10,373 nt of DNA from Geoglobus sp. GTDB lineage: Archaea; Halobacteriota; Archaeoglobi; Archaeoglobales; Archaeoglobaceae. The notes beneath the pieces are model-generated. The model was given only the letters and a program-made list of their open reading frames with translations. It was not told where the DNA came from and did not search any database. Numbering within the stretch: the first letter of the stretch is position 1; each line of letters begins with the position of its first letter. The position numbers were made by a program, and so were the translations under genes. The stretch is from positions 1 through 10,373 of the forward strand of contig JALUWC010000258.1 in assembly GCA_027019885.1 (NCBI GenBank), written 5' to 3'. Positions 1 through 6,216 of the stretch are shown piece after piece.

Positions 1-1
1 A

Positions 2-1954
2 AACTTCAACGGCAGCTCTTTCGCAGAGCTATCAGAGGAAGATCTCCTTACGAGGATAAGGGAGCAGGAGGAAAGGATAAACGAGCTGGCGAGGCAGACG
101 GGCAGGAGGAAAATCGACTACGGCGGTGTGGAGATAAACAGGTTCGAAGGCGATAGGTACTTTGTGTTTCTCAAAAAAGAATTTCCAGAGGTAACTGTGG
201 CTTGGAGACTTCTGGATTATGAGCTTGCAAATCTGCAAAATCCCAAATATCACTATGTGAGAAGTCCGGAAGAGGCACGAGAAATTTTTCTGAAAACGCA
301 TGCGAAGTACAGAGAAATCCTAAACATCTCAACTCCGCGAGATACTTCGGACATCATGATTTATCTCTGGTACAATAGCAGCGCTTTAAAATGTGTTGCT
401 TATGCAGAGAGATTTAGAGATTTCTGTGAGCTTTACAGGGAAGGAAAACCAAGCATAACAGGAGGTTATGCTCCGGCAAAAATGGCGCATGTTGGCAATG
501 GATTAGAGGGAACCCTAATTCATGAGGTAACCCACGTTTTAGATAAGGTATATGGCATGGGGCTTGGTTATCTTAGAGAGGGTTTTGCAAACTATGTGAG
601 AATTGAGATCTGGCGAGAAGAGTGGTCTCCAGATAGAGTGAGATGGTATGAAGAACAGGTTTACAGGCGGGCAAATCCGTGGTTTAACCACACTATGAAG
701 GAATTTGTTGAAAATACCGGAAAAGCCGGGTGGAGTGGGAATGGGCCTTATGACTTTATTGAGCTTTTTGTAGAGTTTTTAATCACAAAATACGGTGAAA
801 AAAAGTTTATTGAGCTTTACTCTGCTGGAAAAGGAAAAATATATAGAGATTACTTCACAGTAGATAATTTCTTTAAGAAAGTTTACGGCAAAAGCTTAGA
901 GGAGCTGGACGTTGAACTTAGAGAGTGGCTCAGGGCAAAGAAAACATCAGCCGGAACGGTATTACAGACCTCGCAACACGCTGAGCTAACCCCATCTCTG
1001 TATCTCGCCCTGCTGCTGAATATTGAAGACAGGTTGAGAAAGCGCCAACTGAATGAAAAAATCTCACTGAAAGATGTCCAACCAGATAATAATATATCGT
1101 CGTGGTCAGACCCGAGAATAGTAGAAAAAGAGAGCGAAATAGACAAACTCGCCAGAAAAACCGGAAGAAGGAAAATTGATTATGGTAGTGTAGAAGTGAA
1201 CAGATTCGAGGGAGACAAATACTTTGTGTTTCTAAAAGAGGATTACGGCGATGTTACTGTGGCGTGGAGACCCTTGGTTCAGGTGAATATCGCAGAAGCT
1301 TATAAAATCATAAAAGAAACCAAAAATGCGTACTCAGAAATCATGGGAATGGATGATACAGTATCATATATAACAGTATACCTTTGGGATACAAGAGGAA
1401 ATTACCATTCAGCGCATAAATATTGGAAGAGTTTTATCCCAGGTTCAGGACATGCTAAAAGTTATAATGAGAGGATAGTTGCCCATGTGGCTCCAAGGGA
1501 ACCTTACTCCTTTTCTTCGCGAGATTTTGAAGCATTATCACATGAATTTGTTCATGCATTAGATGTTTATTATTGGGAACGACCCTTACTAAGCCTTGAA
1601 ACTTTAATGGAAGGCTTTGCGGATTATATATCAAAATATCAAGTGTTTAAAAGAGAACCAAAAATATCCTCCTTAAATTTTACCAAAGCAACGTACCTCC
1701 ACTATGAATGTAATAGAGGGTCTAAAACATGTGGGAAGGATTATTGGAAGGCATATGACTATTCATATTGGTTTGTCAAATTTCTGATAGAAAACTACGG
1801 TGTTGAGAAATTCAGAGAAATCTACAAAATTTCGGATCATAACGATTATAGTTATGGCTGGAAATACATAGACCAAAAGTTTCAGAAAGTTTACGGTAAA
1901 AGCTCGGGAGAATTAGATAGAGAGATGAAAGCATGGGCTGAAGGGAGAGATTGA
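2..1954 (+). CDS. Tandem gluzincin-like zinc metallopeptidase (two catalytic units), 5' end outside window
   Basis: The reading frame is open from base 2, so the N-terminus lies upstream; the GTG at 128 is an internal valine, since the residues before it match those before the second unit. Two homologous units follow, with a 354-codon (1062-nt) period: each begins with a charged linker (ELARQTGRRKIDYG / KLARKTGRRKIDYG), then NRFEGDxYFVFL, then a zinc site. Unit 1 has HEVTH (521-535) with EGFANY from 578; unit 2 has HEFVH (1541-1555) with EGFADY from 1610. HExxH plus a downstream Glu 15-19 residues later is the gluzincin arrangement. Each unit ends in a similar tail (VYGKSLEELD / VYGKSSGELD). 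Both sites look intact. The charged linker at the window's left edge suggests another unit or an N-terminal region upstream. Substrate and location are unknown; no signal peptide can be judged because the start is missing. The family name is not certain; the metallopeptidase assignment is fairly safe. Confidence 0.85.
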   Translation, partial: NFNGSSFAELSEEDLLTRIREQEERINELARQTGRRKIDYGGVEINRFEGDRYFVFLKKEFPEVTVAWRLLDYELANLQNPKYHYVRSPEEAREIFLKTHAKYREILNISTPRDTSDIMIYLWYNSSALKCVAYAERFRDFCELYREGKPSITGGYAPAKMAHVGNGLEGTLIHEVTHVLDKVYGMGLGYLREGFANYVRIEIWREEWSPDRVRWYEEQVYRRANPWFNHTMKEFVENTGKAGWSGNGPYDFIELFVEFLITKYGEKKFIELYSAGKGKIYRDYFTVDNFFKKVYGKSLEELDVELREWLRAKKTSAGTVLQTSQHAELTPSLYLALLLNIEDRLRKRQLNEKISLKDVQPDNNISSWSDPRIVEKESEIDKLARKTGRRKIDYGSVEVNRFEGDKYFVFLKEDYGDVTVAWRPLVQVNIAEAYKIIKETKNAYSEIMGMDDTVSYITVYLWDTRGNYHSAHKYWKSFIPGSGHAKSYNERIVAHVAPREPYSFSSRDFEALSHEFVHALDVYYWERPLLSLETLMEGFADYISKYQVFKREPKISSLNFTKATYLHYECNRGSKTCGKDYWKAYDYSYWFVKFLIENYGVEKFREIYKISDHNDYSYGWKYIDQKFQKVYGKSSGELDREMKAWAEGRD

Positions 1955-2264
1955 CTAATCTGCAATCACCCACTACTATCTCCTCCCAGAGTATGCCGTT
2001 TTCGTCATGGTCGAAGAACATTACTGTTTCGCATCCTTCGTCATCCGTAGCTGTGCCACGAGCAACTTTGTCCTCAATGCTTGAAGCGCCTGCATTTTCG
2101 TTGTTACCCGGAAGCTTTGCTTCCGGCGTGACGAAGCTCTGATCTTTGTCCAGAGTAAATGCCGGTGCTGCAAGTACTACAAGGATTATCAGAAATTTCC
2201 CGAACGTGTGTGAGGGAAATCGAAGCCAGTCCCTTTGGGACTGGCGAGATATCGCTGCTTTCAT
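1812..2264 (-). CDS. Small exported-type protein, possibly a truncated gene remnant
   Basis: The frame encodes 150 residues. The start at 2264 is supported by a promoter like those of the other regulated genes here: palindrome, 7-nt gap, GCTTAAAAGC, 13-nt gap, ATG. Near the N-terminus, KFLIILVVLAAPAFT (about residues 23-37) is a credible signal-peptide core after a basic region. What follows is Asp/Glu/Asn-rich and then loses protein character. The last ~140 nt overlap the 3' end of the convergent peptidase gene, where this frame reads as chance coding (LSSLYLILPSFYRK...). I infer that only about the first 100 codons descend from a real gene, whose 3' part was lost when the peptidase sequence became adjacent. 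Two perfect hairpins lie within the coding part (2108-2126, 2225-2245). No family is recognised. It could still be an intact small secreted protein. Confidence 0.45.
   Translation of the reverse strand: MKAAISRQSQRDWLRFPSHTFGKFLIILVVLAAPAFTLDKDQSFVTPEAKLPGNNENAGASSIEDKVARGTATDDEGCETVMFFDHDENGILWEEIVVGDCRLVNLSLQPMLSSLYLILPSFYRKLSETFGLCISSHNYNRYDPKFCRFL
2108..2126. repeat. Perfect 8-bp hairpin with 3-nt loop
   Basis: CCGGAAGC and GCTTCCGG are exact reverse complements separated by TTT, the same stem-TTT-stem form as the hairpin at 2225-2245. On the minus strand it encodes PEAKLPG within the exported-protein frame. Two such elements 100 nt apart in one short gene suggest small palindromic insertions, but nothing confirms this. 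Confidence 0.4.
2225..2245. repeat. Perfect 9-bp hairpin with TTT loop
   Basis: GCCAGTCCC and GGGACTGGC are exact reverse complements separated by TTT. The hairpin lies about 20 nt inside the minus-strand gene starting at 2264, so on a leaderless mRNA it would fold close to the initiation site. It could affect translation, or be an inserted palindromic element. There is no T-tract, so termination is unlikely. Confidence 0.5.
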
Positions 2265-2277
2265 GTAAATGGAGAGA

Positions 2278-2287
2278 GCTTAAAAGC
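2278..2287 (-). promoter_or_regulatory. TATA box for the minus-strand gene at 2264
   Basis: GCTTAAAAGC lies 13 nt upstream of the ATG at 2264, which predicts a transcription start at or next to the start codon (leaderless mRNA). It is exactly 7 nt from the palindrome at 2295-2308, matching the spacing at 7391-7400 and 8984-8993. Confidence 0.6.
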
Positions 2288-2294
2288 TTCCTCA

Positions 2295-2308
2295 TTCACA
2301 GCTGTGAA
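2295..2308. promoter_or_regulatory. Palindromic operator, copy 1 (TTCACAGCTGTGAA)
   Basis: This is a perfect 14-bp palindrome between two divergent TATA elements, 7 nt from the left one and 6 nt from the right one. It shares the 12-bp core TCACAGCTGTGA with the copies at 7408 and 9001. The site is set in a larger inverted repeat made by the two TATA regions (AAAAGCTTC / GAAGCTTTT). A dimeric regulator bound here could control both directions. Its position upstream of the TATA box fits an activator; repression by blocking TBP/TFB is also possible. Confidence 0.7.
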
Positions 2309-2314
2309 CATGAA

Positions 2315-2324
2315 GCTTTTTAAA
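2315..2324 (+). promoter_or_regulatory. TATA box for the HD-domain gene
   Basis: GCTTTTTAAA lies 13 nt upstream of the ATG at 2338, the same geometry as on the other strand. This supports a leaderless start at 2338 over the later ATG codons at 2440/2443. Confidence 0.6.
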
Positions 2325-2337
2325 CCTTAATTTTTTC

Positions 2338-4071
2338 ATGGTACAGCTTTCACTATCCGGGCTTTCCAGAGCAGGGGGAAGTTTAATATATGAGCCACAA
2401 CCAGAGCAAAAAGGGGGAAATATAAAATCGGAGACTGATATGATGTCTGCGAAAAGATATGCTGACAAATGGGAAATTTTACTGCAGCCGTACAAAGTCA
2501 TAAAAGACCCTGTGCATAAAGACATCTGGCTAACTGAGACGGAAACCAGAATAATAGATACACCAGAATTTCAGAGACTTAGGTATATTCATCAGCTGGG
2601 TCCTACTCATTTGATATATCCTGGAGCTAAGCATACGAGATTTGACCACTGCCTAGGAACTCTTTATGTGGCTTAGAAAATCATTGCCTCTATACAGAGA
2701 AACGCTGACTTATATCAAAACGCAGATAGGATGATGGCAAGGGATGTGGTTCTAACAAGATTAGCCGCTCTTCTGCATGACGCAGCGCATATTCCGTTTG
2801 GTCACTTAATAGAGGATGAAGGTAGAGTAATAAAAGAAAAACAATGGGAAAATGAATTCAGGATGGAGAGATTGCTGGGAGAAGGATCAAATATACACGA
2901 AGCCATTGAGGAATCGTTAAGGAGCAGGAAGTTCTCTAATAGGGAAATTGGCAGGTTAATTGAAGATCTGAAGAGAATACTTCGATATGAAGAAGGCGGT
3001 ACGTTGCCCTCATCCTTCGAGAAGCGGTACATTGCAGACATCGTGGGAAACACTATATGCGCAGACTTGTTAGACTATGTGAAGAGAGATATCTACTTCA
3101 CAGGAATTTTTGGACAGTATGATGAGAGATTATTCGCATATTTTACTTTAGTAAATAATGGAGATAAAAAAGTGGTAATAAAGCTGACGAAACCAAACAG
3201 TGATAAACTCAGATATGATACCCTATCAGCAATTTTAGATCTGATGCGACTGAGATATTCCATTGCTGAAAAAGTATACTTCCATCATACCAGGCAAAAA
3301 TTGTCGGCAATGATAATCGAGATGATCGAAGCAGCATTTAAAGCAAAGATACTAAATGAAGAGATGTTATTTGATATGAATGACGACAGTCTCTTAAAAT
3401 ATATAGCAAATTATAATAATGAAGAAATTGATGATAAAAATCGGAAATTTATATATATTGCTAAGAATATGGCAAACAAAATCCTGAATAGAGAGCTATA
3501 TGACGAAGTGTTTTATGTTGAAAGGTGGCAGTACGAAAATAAAGCTGAAACTAGGAGAGAAGTGGATAAACTGGTAAATAACTGGAATGAAAGATTCGAC
3601 TTGGAGAGATTTTTAGAAGAAAAATTAAAATTAGATCCAGGAAGTATTATAATTTACGCACCTCCTCCTAAAATGGGTGCTAAAGATGAGATCCACACAG
3701 AAGTAGAATTTGATGGTGATATTCTACCCCTCCACGAAATGGTAGAAAGAAAATCGCAGTTCAATTTCATCAAAGAGGATATCAATATAATCAAACATAA
3801 ACATGAGAGATTGTGGAATTTTAAGGTATTTTGTGATAAAAATGTTGGAAATAAAACAGAAGACATAAAATCTATACTTGGAGAGTGGCTTATACAGTGT
3901 GAAATTGGAAGAGATATCCTGTCACTAGTTGAGGGTTTGGAAGCTGATCAGGTAATTGAGTGCAAAGAGTTGATAAAAGAGCTTATGGCAGCAGAAACGA
4001 TGCCAGCCGATATAAGCCGCCTGCGATACCTGATCACAACTGCAGAGGAAATGTTGCTCCGCAAAAAGTAA
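2338..4071 (+). pseudogene. HD-superfamily phosphohydrolase (dNTPase-like) with an in-frame TAG
   Basis: Two open stretches, 2338-2676 and 2677-4071, share one frame separated only by TAG at 2674-2676. Read through, they form a COG1078/SAMHD1-like HD protein of about 577 residues. The N-terminal core (IKDPVHKDIW, IDTPEFQRLRYIHQLG, YPGAKHTRFDHCLG) carries the first metal-binding His at about 104; LLHDAAHIPFGH carries the HD pair at 147-148, after the stop. The family hydrolyses dNTPs or related nucleotides; several members act in antiviral defence. The TAG is codon 113, directly after the first conserved motif, and could arise from CAG by one C-to-T change. Restart at 2731 would lose the first histidine, so that product should be inactive. 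The promoter supports the start at 2338; the alternative ATG at 2440 has a GGAG at 2430-2433. An ImmA/IrrE-like gene follows 30 nt downstream. No second lesion occurs in 465 codons, so the stop is recent, recoded or an error. Confidence 0.75.
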
Positions 4072-4101
4072 AGCTGATATACTCTTAATGAAGACTCCAT
4101 C

Positions 4102-5001
4102 GTGATGACCAACATCTGGGCAGCTCTCTACAGAGAATATGTGGCAGACGAAATAGACGAGGACAGCACGGATGAGCTGATATTTGAAGTTAAGGAGGCG
4201 CTTTATTCTTATATAGCCAGAGAACTTAAAGAATCCGGAGAAATAAAACCTCCTTTACTTCGCAGTTTTGATTCACCATATATAAAAGGGAGAGGGGTAA
4301 ACAGTGTTATACTTGCAAGCAGAATAGCTGTGGACGCTTGCTTGGTGCCAAAAAGGGGAGGATTTGAAATATTTATAAAGGAGTCACTACCGTACTTCAG
4401 ACAGAGACTTTGCCTGGCTCATGAGCTTGCCCATACGTATTTTTATAAATTCATAGAGGGGAGAGATTATCCAGTGCACGTCGCTAAGAGCGCAAAAAAG
4501 TACATGCAGGTGGACTGGAAGCTGGATGAAGGATTTACATACGAAATTGCCAGAGAGATACTGCTCCCGAGATTTCTAATTCGCAAAATAAAACACAAAA
4601 ACATAGATTTAAATATGCTATTTGTGCTTCAAAGAAAGTTTGCAGCTCCAATATCTCTAATTGCAAAAAGAGCGATACACGATCTGAAGTATTTAGATAG
4701 TTGCTTTATTATTGCAGAATATGAGAAAGGCGGCGTCAGAACAGGAACTCCTAAAGTAATATATAAAGGGGAGAGCTTCAAGCGGATATCCATACGAAAA
4801 CTCTGGAGAAAAGCCATTAGCAAACACCTTATGAATTGTAACATGATAGATTTAGATCCGGGAGAGATTGTAACATTTGATATGGAGGATTACAACATTG
4901 TAGGAGAAACGACCAAAATAGGCAACAAGATATTTACTAATTTAGAAATTGGTAACGGTAAAAAAAGAAAAACAAATAAGACCCTCTTGGACTTTGTATA
5001 A
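4102..5001 (+). CDS. ImmA/IrrE-like zinc metallopeptidase
   Basis: The protein has 299 residues. The signature is RLCLAHELAHTYFY with HELAH at residues 107-111, followed by a second-helix motif LDEGFTYEIAREILLP (about 141-156), which matches the layout of ImmA/IrrE (DUF955) peptidases: zinc-binding HExxH, then a helix supplying a Glu and ending in LLxP. The exact third ligand is uncertain because the Glu usual in this helix seems shifted. The family cleaves repressors or regulators, as with phage ImmR or Deinococcus DdrO. The C-terminal ~130 residues are Lys-rich and unassigned; no HTH domain is evident. The start is GTG at 4102 or ATG at 4105, with only a weak ribosome site. It follows the HD gene by 30 nt, so it is probably cotranscribed from the promoter at 2315. 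It converges on the winged-helix gene across a perfect inverted repeat. Confidence 0.75.
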   Translation: MMTNIWAALYREYVADEIDEDSTDELIFEVKEALYSYIARELKESGEIKPPLLRSFDSPYIKGRGVNSVILASRIAVDACLVPKRGGFEIFIKESLPYFRQRLCLAHELAHTYFYKFIEGRDYPVHVAKSAKKYMQVDWKLDEGFTYEIAREILLPRFLIRKIKHKNIDLNMLFVLQRKFAAPISLIAKRAIHDLKYLDSCFIIAEYEKGGVRTGTPKVIYKGESFKRISIRKLWRKAISKHLMNCNMIDLDPGEIVTFDMEDYNIVGETTKIGNKIFTNLEIGNGKKRKTNKTLLDFV

Positions 5002-5012
5002 AGGTCTTATTT
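4974..5012. terminator. Bidirectional terminator-like inverted repeat
   Basis: AAATAAGACC (4974-4983) and GGTCTTATTT (5003-5012) are exact 10-bp reverse complements around a 19-nt loop containing the stop of the ImmA/IrrE-like gene. On the plus strand a T-rich run follows (TTATTTTG...CTTTT). On the minus strand the A-rich 4957-4976 region reads as a long T-tract. The site lies between convergent genes, as expected for a two-way terminator. Archaeal termination depends mainly on the T-tracts. Confidence 0.55.
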
Positions 5013-5339
5013 TGTCGCTTTTGCAACCGCCTTTTTTAACCAACTCTTCTGAAGCTTTCGAAATAAGCAGCCTCTCTATCTTCATGAGGCTCTTAACCAG
5101 CTCATTCTCCTCGTTTATTTTGTAGAGCCTGGTTTTTCAAATTTTCTCGACACCTTCACTATGCCAAGAGCCTCCAGCTCCTTCCATACCTTGTAGAAGG
5201 TGGTTTTGCTCATACCGAGCTCCTCTATTATCTCCTTCTTGGAGAAGTCGAAGGGTTTGTTGTCCAGCAGAAAATCCACTATTCTAAGCTGGGGTAACCT
5301 TCCAAGCGCACGCAGCAACAGAGATTCTTTTTCCTCCAT
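5007..5339 (-). pseudogene. Winged-helix transcriptional regulator, frameshifted
   Basis: The intact frame from ATG 5339 gives MEEKESLLLRALGRLPQLRI, then an HTH (FSKKEIIEELGMSKTTFYKVWKELEALGIVKVSRKFEK), then a premature TAA at 5115-5117. The family normally continues with a wing strand and a NEENxLVKxL helix. That sequence is present in the next frame (RLYKINEENELVKSLMKIERLLISKASEELVKK), so adding one base in the 5-nt run at 5133-5137 restores the protein. Dropping one G at 5028-5029 would further give a natural end, VKKAVAKATK then TAA at 5007-5009; without this the restored frame runs into the convergent gene. This domain type is common in archaeal local regulators. The wing is lost in the truncated product, so DNA binding may be impaired. 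It lies divergent to the MNT-HEPN pair and could have regulated it; this is inference. Confidence 0.7.
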
Positions 5340-5365
5340 TTTATTGCATTACTTACAAATTTGGT

Positions 5366-5390
5366 TTTTTAATAGTTTGCTATAAGTCAA
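5366..5390 (-). promoter_or_regulatory. Candidate promoter of the winged-helix gene
   Basis: Read on the minus strand, two A/T-rich TATA candidates (CTTATAGC near 5382-5389 and CTATTAAAAAA near 5366-5376) precede the ATG at 5339. The nearer one predicts a leader of only a few bases. There is no copy of the 14-bp palindrome here, so this gene appears to be outside the shared regulon. Confidence 0.3.
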
Positions 5391-5527
5391 ATGGCCAATT
5401 GCTGACTCTAGCAGACAGCAGATGCACCGACCGGTTGGAGCTTTCTACACCTCAGATACAGAGTTTTGTGGGGCTTTTCTTCGTTAGGTTTATGATAAAA
5501 TTGCGAAACATTTTTTGAGGGTGCAAG

Positions 5528-5835
5528 ATGACGGGACTCGACAGAATTATAGAAGTTTTGAGGAAGCATAGAAAGGAGCTCAGAGAGCGATTTGGTGTGG
5601 AAAAATAGGTGTTTTTGGCTCCTATGTGAGGGGCGAAGAAACGTCTCAGAGCGATATTGACATTTATGTTGAGTTTCGCCTTGAGGAGCTGACCTTTGAC
5701 AAGTATCTTGGGCTTATTGAATATCTGGAGAGGTTGCTCGGCAGGAGGGTGGACATAATCACAAAGGATGGCGTGGAGACCATAAGAATTCCACATGTTA
5801 AAGAAGAGATAAAAAGGAGCCTGGTTTATGCGTAG
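5528..5835 (+). pseudogene. MntA-like nucleotidyltransferase antitoxin (MNT), frameshifted
   Basis: From ATG 5528, preceded by GAGGGTG (5517-5523), the frame reads MTGLDRIIEVLRKHRKELRE and stops at TAG 5606-5608. The rest is in another frame, entered by adding one A to the A5 run at 5601-5605; the restored protein of about 102 residues then reads FGVEKIGVFGSYVRGE... It has the exact minimal nucleotidyltransferase motif GS-x10-D-x-D (GSYVRGEETSQSDID). In MntA/HepT systems this enzyme neutralises the HEPN toxin by AMPylating a tyrosine. As it stands the ORF starting at an internal codon (about 5626) lacks the strand before GS and would probably not fold. The gene overlaps the next by 8 nt (ATGCGTAG), the usual coupling in these pairs. 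The frameshift may be real decay, slippage-based switching or a sequencing error. Confidence 0.75.
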
Positions 5836-6182
5836 AGGGGACAGAGAGTTTCTCATGGACATTCTTGAAGCCTGCAAGAGAATAGAAAGCTACTTGGAAG
5901 GACTGAATTACCCGGACTTTCTGGCAAATGAAGAGAAGCAGGATGCTGTTATTAGGAACATTGAGGTTATCGGCGAAGCCGTGAAAAAGCTAACTCCACT
6001 ACTCAAGAAAAAGTACCCAGAGATTGACTGGAAGAAAATTGCGGGTATGAGGGATAAGCTCATTCATTTCTATTTTGGGGGTGAGGCTTGAAGTTGTCTG
6101 GGCGGTTGCCACAGGGGAGATTCCGGAGCTTAAGAAAGCCATCAAGAAGATTCTGAGAGAAGAGCGCTGGGAGTCCGTCTGA
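5828..6182 (+). pseudogene. HepT-like HEPN ribonuclease toxin (DUF86 type), frameshifted near C-terminus
   Basis: The protein starts at ATG 5828 inside the MNT gene and reads as an all-helical HEPN protein (LMDILEACKRIESYLEG..., VIRNIEVIGEAVKKL). The catalytic motif R-x4-H-x-Y is present (RDKLIHFY), with the Tyr that MntA modifies in characterised HepT proteins. Straight after it, the G5 run at 6077-6081 shifts the frame, giving YFGGEA and a stop at 6091. With four Gs the frame continues normally (FGVRLEVVWAVATGEIPELKKAIKK...) to TGA 6180-6182, giving about 117 residues, the usual family length. The truncated form keeps the active site but lacks the last helix. As both partners carry an indel, the pair is either inactivated together or both were misread. 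Confidence 0.75.
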
Positions 6183-6216
6183 AGAGAATTTTTAAACCAC
6201 CTCTGACTTAGGAGAT

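Noticed and set aside
1951..2142. Small plus-strand Ser-rich open frame after the peptidase gene
   Set aside because: It has no promoter or ribosome site and is the shadow of the minus-strand exported-protein frame.
2104..2295. Minus-strand frame starting inside operator copy 1
   Set aside because: Its start lies within the palindrome and upstream of the TATA box; the frame from 2264 fits the promoter geometry instead.
2674..2676. TAG as a confirmed pyrrolysine codon
   Set aside because: No pylT, pylS or known Pyl enzyme is in the window, and TAG ends the MNT gene normally at 5833-5835; recoding is kept only as an alternative.
5428..5439. Near-palindrome CCGACCGGTTGG upstream of MNT
   Set aside because: It is imperfect, occurs once, and is too far (about 90 nt) from the MNT start to call an operator.
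5452..5877. Minus-strand frame across the MNT gene
   Set aside because: It is antisense to the recognisable MNT motif and has no protein-like domains or promoter.
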